Origin: Dendrocalamus latiflorus
Lineage: Eukaryota; Streptophyta; Magnoliopsida; Poales; Poaceae
Reading direction: 5' to 3'
NCBI GenBank assembly: GCA_017311315.1
Contig: CM029640.1
Span: forward strand, 29,565,917 to 29,629,916
Length of the DNA stretch: 64,000 nucleotides
Shown here: piece by piece, positions 45,329 to 55,552 of the stretch
Layout of the letters: each line of letters begins with the position of its first letter
Position numbering within the stretch: position 1 is the first letter of the stretch
Program-made: the position numbers and the translations under genes
The notes under the pieces: model-generated
Told to the model about the DNA's origin: nothing
The model's input: only the letters and a program-made list of their open reading frames with translations
Databases searched by the model: none

Positions 45329-47944
45329 ATGGCCACTACTACATTGAGAGTGTATTATGGTGCTGGAATTATTCGTGAAGGTCCGAATGGTGTGGATTTG
45401 AGCGATTTTCCGCAAGTCACTCTCGTACTTCTGGATGACGAGAATGCTGGAATGACAGATGTGCAGCATTGGCTGACCCAAAGTTTTTCATTGGACCCCG
45501 AGGTGTGCAGCATCGTTGTGCAAGGGCTTTGGAGCCGGTCTCCCACTGACATCAGATGGGAGTTGAAGACATTGGTGCGCTCTGCTTCATGGAAGGGCTT
45601 TGTGCAAGGGTGCCGGCGCCGTGGATACGAGTGTGTCCTGCTTGTGCAACCGTGCTCACTACAAGCAGCTGCGTAAGCTCGTGCGTCCGCCTATGCTTCA
45701 GGAGGTGCTAGCAGCTCGGGCGGGCCGCACGTTGGTGGAGCTGATGAAGTTGCTCGTGATGAAGGCAATGCGGTACATGGATGAGAGTTACGGCCGTCAA
45801 GCTATAGAGAGGGAACTGGGCAAGCCGATGCGGTACATAGAGGAGAGTTACAGCTGTCAAGCTATAGAGAGGGAACTGGGCAAGCTGATGTAGGAGAGAG
45901 CATAATGAGTATATCGTGCAGGAGATGGAATCTGATGACCAGAGGGCATGGGATGAAGAGCAAGCTGTAGAGGACGACGAGGAGGACAGTTCCGATGATG
46001 AAGAAGTTCCTATCCCCCAGGAATGGAACCGGTTTAATGCGGAGGGTGTTTCCGCACATGATGAGCATGAATCACCATGGGAGTATCATGAGACAGAGGT
46101 TCGGGTGCATGCTATGTTTGCTGACAAGGAAGCGCTGCAGGATGCCATCAAGCTTTGGGCCCTTTCAATGCAACGGACATTTCGCGTCGTCAAATCAAGC
46201 CAGGAGCAGTACACTGTGAAGTGCGAGCAGGCTGGTTGTCCTTGGAGGGTGCACGCACGTAGACCCAAGTATGAGACTCACTGGATTGTGTCCAAGGTGG
46301 AGCCGCACTCCTGCATTCTAAACACTGTCCTGGCGAGGCATCGTAACCTCATGTCCGGATTTATAGCCAATTTGATGTATGGGGAGATAGTGGAGAAGAA
46401 AGATGTTGCGGCCACACATATTGTGGTAGCTATTGAGAATAAATTCAAGCATAAGATTAGCTACGCGAAGGCGTGGCGTGCCAAGCAAAAGGCGTTGGAA
46501 AAATGTTTTGGCACTTTCGAGGCGGCGTACGACAACCTTCCTCGTATGCTTAAGGTGTTGCAACAAAGGAACCCGGGCACGTACATCGCCGTGCACGAGA
46601 AGCCGTCCATAAGTCCACCGAGATTTGCAGTGTTGCAGAGAGCATTGTTTGCATTTGGTGCAAGCATTGAAGCATTCAAGCACATGCTGCCAGTGATCTC
46701 TGTAGATGGGACCTTCTTGACAGGCAAATACAAAGGGCAGCTCCTGACGGCCATAGGCGTTGACGGTAACAATCAAATATTGCCGCTGGCTATTGCATTT
46801 GTCGAGAGTGAGAATTATGAGAGCTGGCTGTGGTTTCTCAGACATGTGAAGGCTGGAGTTGTAGGCACCCGTCCTGGTGTGTGCGTAATTCATGATCGCC
46901 ACGCTGGTATTATAAAGGCGATACGAAAACTTCAAGAAGACCCTGAGGAGACCTTTTTTTTGGCCGGACATGAGGAACCGGTGGTGCAGTCGTCACTTAG
47001 GGGCAAACTTTTTCAAGCAATTCCCGAAACAATCTTTGATGAAGCTATTCAAGAGGCTGGCTAGGCAGAACCAGCAGAGAAAATTTGATGCTTTATGGGG
47101 GTTGTTGGATGAGCACACCAGGAAGAACGTCGACGAGAGGAGCAAGGGGCCGGTCACTCCTGGGGCAGCACAACCGCAATGCTTGCCAGCAATCGATGAG
47201 TCTAACCCAAGTGGTCCAAGAAGGAGGAGCGCGCGAAACATCAAGTGCTTCTCGCAGTGGATCGAGGGGGAACCATTGGAGAAGTGGTCGCTGTTGCACG
47301 ACACGGATGGCGCAAGGTACGGAATAATGACAACTAACCTTGCGGAGGTGTACAATTGGGTTCTCAGGGGTCTCCATTCTCAGCCCCTTGTCGCCATCGT
47401 GGAAGGTGTTCTTCACAGCACAATCCGCTACTTCAGGGAGAGGCACGCGAGTGCCGCACTTCACGCGGCCAATCTCGGAGCCCTGTATTCGTCAAAAATT
47501 ACTGCGTACATGGAGACGAAGGCACAGAAGGGTCAATTGCACACAGTGCATGTCATGGGCAACAGGGAGCATCGTTTCGAGGTGATACTCTGTGACAGAG
47601 CCGGATTTGGGACATCTCGTTCACTTATTACTCACGAGGTATGCCTTGGAGATCATGCAAACGAACCTAGCTGCACATGCAACAAGCTTAAGTTGTTACA
47701 CAGGCCATGCTCTCATGTCCTCGCTGCATACGGAACCGTGGGCATGGATCCTTCCAACTTCATGTCCGAGTACTTTTTCAAGGAGAGAATACTGCAAGCT
47801 GGCCGTCGTGGTAGTGGCATGCACATATGTAGCTCGGGTTCGCACAGCAACATGTGGGATCATAAGAGCTTCCTATATTCACGACCTCCTCGTTGCCCCT
47901 CTCGCGTTGCATCTGTTCGCGGAGGTCGTTGTTCTCCTCAGTGA
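45329..47944 (+). pseudogene. MuDR-type transposase, frameshifted
   Basis: The N-terminal segment 45329-45676 starts at an ATG and is followed by a frameshifted low-complexity linker (about 45673-45905) containing a 60-bp tandem duplication. The main open segment 45916-47064 has an acidic stretch, the zinc-binding MuDR N-terminal domain (VKCEQAGCPWRVHARRP) and the MULE catalytic start with the first aspartate in VISVDGTFLTGKYKG and the second in VCVIHDRHAGI. A run of eight T (46952-46959) breaks the frame. The protein continues at about 46960-47944 with RWCSRHLGANFF, a likely third acidic residue in TTNLAEVYNWVL and a SWIM finger (CTCNKLKLLHRPCSH). Catalytic motifs are thus present but in different frames. 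The 3' 167 bp overlap the antisense GRF gene. Confidence 0.85.
45768..45887 (+). repeat. 60-bp tandem duplication in the transposase linker
   Basis: Two 60-bp units (45768-45827 and 45828-45887) share ATGCGGTACAT and CAAGCTATAGAGAGGGAACT. As multiples of three they do not change the frame. They lie in the linker before the zinc-binding domain. Confidence 0.85.
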
Positions 47945-48407
47945 GACTCTCCATTCGGTACTCCAAGTCCCATATTCGAGCTCATAATGTATCCACATAA
48001 CGATCAACATACCGTTCATGAGGAGGGTCGATCCAGCGGGAGAAGTCGCATTTTGCCATCTGCAAAAAAAGGACGGTAAACTTCGAAGGTCCATAACCAA
48101 TAAAAAATGTAATATTACTAATTTGTACCCAGAGCGTGAGCATCAGAAGAAACGTCGCCCGCCATCGTTCGGGGAATCCAAGATCTGGACGACCGCGTAC
48201 TCATTGTGTCTGCATTTCGGCCACGCTGGTTGAGCACGCCGGCTTGGCATCAATCGGTACTGTCGACCGAACATCTCCCTCCTTTCTAAGGGAATGTCTT
48301 CCTTCGGTGACCCAAATCCCACTGGCCCCTCGGCTTCCGACATAGTATGTTTCACCACGAAAGAGAGGATACTTCTTTGTTCGATTTACAATGTCATGGG
48401 ACCCCAA
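47778..48407 (-). pseudogene. GRF-type zinc finger gene, antisense to the transposase, decayed
   Basis: On the minus strand, 48358-48143 encodes PAWPKCRHNEYAVVQ followed by NDGGRRFF, the pattern of a plant GRF zinc finger (a CxH start and GRRFF). A second block begins near 48059 after TTTTTTTGCAG with AKCDFSRWIDPP, the usual continuation after the finger. A heptad-rich segment (LEYRMESLTEENNDL) follows to about 47860. The frame meets a TGA right after GRRFF and another near 47985, and the phases across the putative intron do not match. So it is broken. Its 3' end overlaps the transposase 3' end tail to tail. Confidence 0.6.
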
Positions 48408-48454
48408 CCGTGCTACTTATAGCAAAACGGGGCACCTTCATGCAGTGACCACAA

Positions 48455-48830
48455 AAAAAAGATGACAGTTCTGCGTACATACTTGACAAAAGGGGCCAGC
48501 TTTGCACTGAGATGTGACAATAGAGGCCAGCTTTGCACAGAGACGTGAAAAAAAGGGCAGCTTTGCTCAGTGAGATGTCAATAGAGTGCAGCTTTGCTCA
48601 GGGACATGACAACACGGCCCAGCTTTGCTCAGTGACATGACAAAGAGGTCAGCTTTTGCTCAGTGAGATGACAAAACAGGGCAGCTTTGCTCAGTGACAT
48701 GACAAAAGAGGTCAGCTTTTGCTCATTGACATGACAAAACAGGACAGCTTTGCTCACTGAGATGACAAAATATGCTAGCTTTTTGCAGTGAGATGACAAA
48801 ATATGCCAGCTTTGCACAGTGAAAAGCCTT
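48455..48830. repeat. Minisatellite inside the Mutator-like element
   Basis: About ten imperfect units of roughly 32-36 bp are built from GCAGCTTTGCTCAGTGA and GATGACAAAA. It lies between the two divergently transcribed GRF-finger genes, in what would be their shared upstream region. Confidence 0.85.
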
Positions 48831-49110
48831 CATAGCGACTGTTTCCTGCAAACGACTGAAAAGGCTACGTTGTACCACATACATTAGATGGTCCAAGCTA
48901 TGAATTTATTACGAGACTATAGGCTCTGAAAAGCCTTCATAGGGACATTTATTGCTACACTGGAATCCTGAAAAAACGAAAAGATTCCCATGTCGTCCTC
49001 TCCATGGACTATGCCCACTGCACCAGATAACCTGCCTACATAAAGGCCTCCCTCCTATGTCTCTCATACCACATCTCCTCCTCAAGGCATCACAATACTA
49101 CTACACAACA

Positions 49111-49717
49111 ATGTCTTCCTGGAGGTCCGACCCATTTGGAGTGCCGGAGTGGCATGAGCGCCCGAAGTGCCATTGCGGCTTTAGGACGATGTTGTGCGTC
49201 TGGACGGATCCAGTACAACGAGCCAACTACGGTCGCAGGTTCTTCAAGTGTCCAGACCTGGATGACGACTTCGTGGTAACGACGACAACTAAATCCTTTT
49301 TTTCTCGTTATCGTTTTTCATCTTGATCCATGACATCTACCATGCCACACATAGCCTTAAAAGTTCATCGAATGGGTGGATCGGGTGCCGCCGGCATGGC
49401 CAGGGAACCGGCCAAAGGAGGTGGAAAACAAAGGACAATACTTTGTCAAGATGACTCAAGCTCGCGAGGTGGAACGACAGATGCGGCTTGAGCAAGAGCG
49501 CCGCGTGAGGGTGGACCAAATCCGTCTGAAGGACAAGGAGGATGAGCTGCAAAGGAGACGGGAGCAGCTAAGTCTGCGTGATGCAGCCATGAAGCGTCAT
49601 GAGGAAGAGCTTGAAGCTCGTGAGACAGCTCTCAAGTCCAAGAGTGATAGGAAGAAGGATGCAGCGGAGCCATCTTCAAGGCGCGAGAAAAAGGGGAAAC
49701 AACCACGCTACACCTAG
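49111..49717 (+). CDS. GRF-type zinc finger and coiled-coil protein carried by the transposon
   Basis: Predicted exons are 49111-49275 and 49364-49717. The donor GTAACG and acceptor AAAAG join in frame, giving 172 residues. Residues about 17-52 form a GRF finger: KCHCGFRTMLCVWTDP then NYGRRFFKCPDLDDD. The join gives FIEWVD, the conserved follow-on of plant GRF proteins. The remaining ~115 residues are highly charged with regular heptads (VERQMRLEQERRVRVDQ), so a coiled coil is likely, ending in a basic tail (REKKGKQPRYT). GRF fingers bind single-stranded nucleic acid in known proteins. Here a role as an accessory protein of the element is inferred from position only. A TATA-like TACATAAAGG lies ~75 bp upstream of the ATG. 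No frame break is seen, so this gene is in better condition than the transposase. Confidence 0.7.
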
Positions 49718-49729
49718 TAGACAAAATGT

Positions 49730-50165
49730 GGTGAGGAAGGCAAAGTGGCCCCCGTCCACACACTAGGTGGTACGAGCAGTTGGGTGGGTTAGTCGCATAT
49801 CATGCTATATGTTATGCATGTAATAAAAATATACGCGGCATGTTACTCCCAACTGTATTATGAAGTTTATTTCTATTCACATAAGGTTATTATCTTGTGT
49901 GTTCGCGATCAATGATTCAGATAGCAAGTCATTTAACAATATTAACATACCAGTTCTCTTCGTACACTAATTCTTAGTAACATAAAAATATCACTTGCCA
50001 ATGTATATATCAAACGTTCTACAGTCAATTGTTCTTAAAAAAATTTCTCAAATTTTTAATGCACCTACAACATACAATAAACATAAACTTTTATTACAAC
50101 TATACTATATTTTTTTCCAGTTTAAAACTACAAAATTGACAAAACTCTAAAAAATCACGGGGACT
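49730..50165. other. AT-rich 3' flank of the GRF gene inside the element
   Basis: Non-coding sequence between the GRF stop codon and the right subterminal repeats. ATGTAATAAAAATATAC near 49818 is a possible polyadenylation signal for the GRF gene. Nothing else is recognisable. Confidence 0.4.
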
Positions 50166-50291
50166 GAGTAAAGTCGCCCCTCCATTGGGCGACTGCGCTT
50201 ATAAGTCGCCCACCCATTGGGCGACTGCCATGCAGTCGCCTAATAGGAAAGCGACTACTTGCAGTCGCTCGAACAACCAGCGACAGATATT

Positions 50292-50428
50292 TTGTCGCTT
50301 CCCGGTTGGGCGAAAGGCAGAAGTCGCCCAATGGGGGGGCGACTGGAGACTATTTTTGTAAAAACTTTTCTCGCGGGTATATTTATGTATTTACGAATAA
50401 AAAACGGATTATCCGTACAAAAAATTCC
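50292..50428 (-). repeat. Right TIR of the Mutator-like element
   Basis: Inverted partner of 44596-44733. The adjoining subterminal stretch 50170-50290 has an array of GGCGACTGC and GCAGTCGC words spaced roughly 20-30 bp apart, a plausible transposase-binding region. Confidence 0.88.
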
Positions 50429-50436
50429 TATTTTTG

Positions 50437-50810
50437 GTATATCGTTTGGTCTAATCTTCACTTGATGGTAACTTGATCGAAGATCAATCTTGGAGAAAAT
50501 ACAAGATCCTTTTAACTGCTAAAATAAATCATTGATCTGGGGTAATGGATATTTGTTCTTGATTATCACATCATTCAGAGATTTGTAATCTGCACACATA
50601 TGAAGACTATCATCTTTCTTCTTCACAAGACGTACTGGCGCTCCCCAAGGTAGTGAACTTAGTCTAACAAAACCTTCCTCTTGCAACTCCTGAATCTGCT
50701 TCTTGACTTTAGATCATTTACTGGCATGTGGTAGGGTCTCTTAGAAATCGAAGCTGTACCATGCACCAAATCAATGACAAACTCAACCTGTTTGGTAAAT
50801 CCTCGAAAAA
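50437..50810 (-). pseudogene. Ty3/gypsy reverse transcriptase N-terminal part, continuation
   Basis: The minus strand encodes decayed versions of the region leading into reverse transcriptase (FVIDLVHGTASISKRPYHMP near 50770) and the motifs around the first catalytic block. It joins, across the Mutator-like insertion, with the part at 44566. gag and protease are missing, since LTR-like sequence begins within 50 bp. So the element had lost its 5' internal half. Confidence 0.7.
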
Positions 50811-50829
50811 TACTAGCCGACGATGGCTT

Positions 50830-51190
50830 TGGCCTGCGGGGGCCACGGCGGTGACATGGGCGACAAGAGAAACGACACCTGAGCATGCAATGTGGCCAAA
50901 CATTGTGAGCATTAGCACGACCTCAACCCAAGGAATGTGATGGCGCAATCAGTTTGAATGGGGGATGGACGGACTGGGCTAGCCACAATGCTATCCATGG
51001 AAACAAAGGGGGTGCTCCAGTGTGAGACTTCCTTGGTGATGCATTGTACAAAAGGAGGTATGAAATACGTAGAGTAGATGATGGTGATTGTACAGTAGCA
51101 CAGAATTAGGTTTAGCTCATTAGAGGAGACGAATCAATGACATATCATGTAGTGATTTTCCCCAAGAAGCAGCTCCAAGTTAGCCGCCTT
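50830..51190 (-). repeat. Gypsy LTR fragment
   Basis: It matches 40960-41290 in the same orientation (GCATTAGCA, CCAAGGAATGTGATGGC, GTAGAGTAGATGATGGTGAT). It is probably the remains of the 5' LTR of the minus-strand gypsy element, brought next to pol by a deletion of gag and protease. Confidence 0.6.
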
Positions 51191-51745
51191 GCACCTTTTC
51201 TTGCTCGCCTCCGCCTTCGACGTCTAGAGAGACCCCACCCGAAAACCCTAGCTAGCATCAACATATGAGGCCAAGAGAAACCCTAGAAGGAAGGAAACTA
51301 GCTGGTAAGCAATGGTCTCACCTGTTAGAGCTAGGCCTGGAGGAGGTCGACGCGGAAGAGCAAGAATTTGTGTTGGATCTTGAGGAACACCTTGAGGTGG
51401 GAGTGGTCGATGAGGATCGAGCAATCGAAGGTGAGGTGGTGGCGTGGAGGTAAGGCAGTGGCGTGGCGGGGAGGCGGCGCTGCCGAGCGGGGGACGACGT
51501 GGAGGCATGAGGGGTGGAGGCGTGAATGGTAACTGGGTCTAGGCATGGGGTAGAAATTAGGTTATAGGTATCAACGGGGTATCTGCGAAGTATCAGAGAA
51601 GTATCAGAATTACTTTCTTTTTTTGAAAATTCAAAATAACTAGGATACGAGCAGGATACGTATCGGAGTGTATCGGAGAAGTATCTGTATCCGATAAGGT
51701 ATCTGATACTGATATGCGACTTTTGAGAAGTATTCGCGCAATAGA
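51191..51745. other. GC-rich stretch and GTATC-rich repeat, no gene
   Basis: 51191-51550 is GC-rich with short open frames on both strands lacking known domains. 51555-51735 is a degenerate repeat of GTATC(GGA/AGA) phrases, seen widely in grass repeats. No function can be assigned. Confidence 0.4.
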
Positions 51746-54700
51746 GCCGGTTAGACCTGTGTTCTTCACGCGGTCAGACCGGCCTCGGGTGGTCAAACCG
51801 TCGTTGGTGGTGTGGTCTAACTGGCCAGTGGTCAGATCGGCCTTACTGAGGCAATCAGATCGCCCAGTAGTCAGACTAGCTTTTCAACGGTAGTCTGATT
51901 GGAATCTTATATAGGTTAACTCTTCACTTAATTTTTTTATCATTGCCTTCTGTTGAAACTGTTCATCGTGTGTCCCAGTACTAAATTTCTAAATCTTATT
52001 CCACTAATCCTAATACTGTGAGACCGATGTTATTTGTGATGTAAGAACAATTAACGCGGGATGGAGAACATGCGCTTGATTTGGTTCTAGTCTTTTACCT
52101 CATTGCTTGGTTGGAATATTTGATAGTTCTTCACTCTTTTTGATGGATTCTAAGAGATGACACTTGCTGAGAGACCATGTGGAAAGGGTGATGTTCTACA
52201 CCTTGTTGAGTTTTATTTTTAGATTGTTGATATTCTCTCAAATCGTTTGATTCTTCTCGTTTGGCTCTTTTGAGAAGTGATTGGATGTGTTGCATCTTAT
52301 AGGATTATTTTAAAGGAGAACTTGTTGTTTAAAGAAATTTTAGAAGCTTTGTTTATTGTGCTTGTCAAATAATTCATCAACTCCAAGTTATTGAAATCAA
52401 ATTAGTAGATCTTTCTTTGTCATATTTACTCATATACTATGTAGCTTTAATCATGATTGGTTATAATAAATCTGCTACATTTGAACTAAAGCATGACATG
52501 GCGAAATACTTTGACTAGAATGATTATAGATAGTACTTTGCAGTGTTCATCTAAAAAGCTTGATTATGAGTCTTATTTTAAATCTTAGCTATGAGGCTCG
52601 TGTGGGCATGTTATTAAAAATGAATGAGAAAGAGAAAGTTGAAAAGATGTATGCTTCAAGCATGCTATAGTTAAACAAAAAAGAAAAAGCATAAAAAGTA
52701 CACAAATAAAAAGAAGTATGCTTCAAGCATGCCACCATATAAAAGAAGTATGCTACAAGCATGCCATCATGAAAAGAAGTACACTACAAGCATGCCACAT
52801 ACTTAAGAATTGAGTGTGGAGCAATAGGTTGTTATATGAGACTACTAGCTCATCTAGATTTAAGGTTCGCTTCACTTTTAGGCCTTGACTCTTTGTTGTG
52901 GTATCTCCTTATGTCCTTTATAATTGGTTTAATCACTATTGAGATGCCTGTCATTATATAAATCACTTAATCATGTTGAAAAACTTATTTTGACATTGCT
53001 ATATGATATATGACTTTATATGATCTAGGTAGCTCTACTCAAAAAGATGGCTTGATTAAATAATTAAATTAATGCAAAGTGACTTAAATAACCTATAAAG
53101 CTTCTTGATGTTTATTCTCATTGCTCCTTCTTAGAATTGTTCCTTCTTTGAAGTTATTGATGATTACATTGCCAAAAGGGGAGAAAAATGGGAGAATTTG
53201 AAGAAACATAGGAGAGAAAAATGGAGAAATTGGAGAAGTTTGCTTCGCTTGTGTTGAGGGAGAGTTTTTCGGAGTTTAATCTGCTGCTGTGGTTTGTCAA
53301 ATTCCTTCTCTGCAGCTTTAAAACTTTCTTTTCGTAAATTTTACTTTTCTTTCAAAACTCAACTCATTCAAGAGATTTTGAGGTGTTGTCAATGTATTCA
53401 TCAAAGTAGAGATTGTTAGACCATGTGGATAGGTTGTGAATTTAGTGATGATGAATAATTGACATTTGAGTTGCATTGAAATTTTGTTTGTGAAAGTTTC
53501 GGTCGATACTCTTTTGTAAAACTAGAATTGCAGAAATATTCAGGATAAGCGGTCTGAATTGGGTTGTTTAACCAGCGGGCTTCAATCACGGACAATAGTC
53601 ATAGGCGTAGACCACGATCGGTAGTCAGTAGTCTGATTGGCATGTCGACCACAGGGGAACGACCACACTAAACCACGATAGGTCAACCACAGCAGACCGA
53701 CCACAGCAGAACGACCATGCCTAGTCAATGATGGTAAGCTATAGTGAACCCGTCGTAAACAAAAGTTAACCAGTCGTAAGTAATAGCGAACCAGTCTTAG
53801 CTACAGTGAACCGGTCGAAGGCCGTAAGCGCATCTACTACAGTAACCATTCAGTGGTCATAGCTACAATGCTTTGGTCGGTACTTAGTTGTCATAGACTT
53901 CGCGATTGGTAGTCGTAGACTTTGTGATCGGTAGTCGTAGACTTTGCGGTCGGTAGTTGTAGACTTCACGGTTAGTACTCGTAGGCTTCGAGTGCTTTAA
54001 TTCTTGTGATATTCGAGTACCCCGAGTACTCGTGTTGGGTCAACGGTCTGACCAACCTGTGCATGGTGGTCAGACCGGCTTTTCTGGGTGGTCTGAAGTT
54101 GATTTTTGGATAGCATAGAAATTGAGATCGTGGATGATTTGGTTCATAGTTATTGATGGTTAAATGTGTGGTTTGCATGTGTGGACTGATGTCAGTCAAA
54201 TTGAAGAGAACTTGTGTCAGGAAAAAAGTTCTTTGGTCTTTACATGTGCAGGTTGGGTAGAAAAAAAGTTCTTTGGTCTTTGCATGTGCAGGTTGGGCGT
54301 GGAGATGATCATGTTCAATGATGAGGAGGACTAGAACTATGAGAGGGAAATTTGACGTCAAGACGGTCGAGGATGTCATGAGTTGGTTGGGCTCACGTTG
54401 GAGCATGTGAAGATCAAAGGTGGATGATGCATGAAGAAGCTACGAGAGGTGCGTCTTTGGTTTTTGCATGTGCAGGTTGCGCGTGGAGACGATCATGGTC
54501 GGTGATGAGAAAGACTAAGACTAGGAGGGGGAAATTTGTGGTACAGGTGGTCGAGGATGTCACGAGGTGGTCGGGTTTATGTTGGAGCACATGGAGGTCA
54601 AAGGTGGTTGATGCGTGGAAAAGCTACGGGAGGTGCGGTCCTGAAGGTTTGTACAACTGATGAGTTAGAAGTTATGGAAGGTGTCCATAACTAGGAAGGG

Positions 54701-55426
54701 TTAGAGATTATGGAAAACCCATATTTGAAAGCGTTTTGGGTCCCTTGATTTTCAGAATAGATAGAGTTTGGTGTCCATATTTGATGAGGACACGGGTTGG
54801 GACGTTAGCCTATAAAAGCAAAGAGAGGGTAAAGGTTAACGCAAGGTTTTTAGCGGAGTATATTGAGGAGGCTTTAGTTTTGGCTAGCCTTTTAGGGGTG
54901 CTTGTAAGGGCACTTTGTAAATCCATGAAAATCCAACAATAAACATCATCTTGAATCAATTTGGTTCTTGATCTGCTTGAAAAGTTGCTGGTGATTGCAA
55001 TTGGATTGAAGCTTACGATGACATGCAAAGGTGTCAAATTGTTGCTAGAAAAATAAAGGAAATACAAGTACTCGAAAGTGCCAGTTTCTTGAAAGCACAA
55101 GTGATCGAAAGGTTCTGCTCTTGGTGTTGAAAATTTGGAGTTCGTATAAATTGGTCAAAAATCAAAGCTGAGCGATCAAGCGAGTGGTCGAACACTCATC
55201 GAGCGAGTGATCGAACAGGGAGCGATCGATCGAGCAGTTGAGCACCGAGTGGTCGAAACCTTCATCGCGCATGTGCAACAGGGTCGAGCGAGCTGTCGAG
55301 TGTCTTGCGGTCGAAATCTACATATGATAAGTTAGGTTATTTTTTGTCTGGTTTGATAATTGTTTCCATGTATCAAGAAGTAGAAGCAATAATTTGTCCT
55401 CTCTGATTGCGGTATTCGATCCTAGA
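51746..55426 (+). mobile_element. Gag-only LTR element, second copy, 5' truncated
   Basis: It begins within the GTGGTC-rich segment, runs through the same non-coding internal region as 25.5-26.96 kb and then a 3' LTR. The gag and 5' LTR are missing. Sequence differs considerably from the 21-29.6 kb copy, so the two are separate, older and younger, insertions. The left break coincides with the end of the GTATC-rich repeat. Confidence 0.7.
53414..55426 (+). repeat. 3' LTR of the truncated gag-only copy
   Basis: It starts TGTTAGACCATGTGGATAGG and ends near CGATCCTAGA. It has TATAAAAG at 54811 in the same GCC context as the other copy. The 33-bp array is nearly absent here: only scattered GACCAC words occur at 53.6-53.7 kb. 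A 46-bp direct repeat (GAAAAAAGTTCTTTGGTCTT) occurs at about 54220 and 54262. Confidence 0.7.
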
Positions 55427-55552
55427 CCTATTTACAATTGCTTGCGGCTAGTTTTTTCTTTACACGAGGTTATGATGATTTTGTGGAATTAATAACACCA
55501 GATAATTTCAGAATCGTACATTGCACGAAAAAAATGAAAAGTGGAGTGAAGA

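Larger units (their letters stand above)
44596..50428. mobile_element. Mutator-like element with long TIRs (5833 bp)
   Basis: The ends GGAATTTTTGGTACGGATAA (left) and GGAATTTTTTGTACGGATAA (right, reversed) open inverted repeats of about 135 bp with few mismatches. The flanks share TATTTTTG (44588-44595 and 50429-50436), and shifting by one base gives a 9-bp duplication (CTATTTTTG), consistent with Mutator. The insertion splits the gypsy reverse transcriptase coding region. Inside are a MuDR-type transposase remnant, two GRF-finger genes and a minisatellite. Flanking subterminal regions are rich in GCGAC words. Confidence 0.9.

Noticed and set aside
46318..46971. 217-codon open frame on the minus strand within the transposase
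   Set aside because: Antisense shadow of the MULE catalytic domain, with no domain of its own.
48952..49326. 124-codon frame starting upstream of the GRF gene
   Set aside because: It overlaps the GRF exon in the same frame, but the conserved protein begins with the ATG at 49111. The upstream part has no similarity and lies in the probable promoter and leader.
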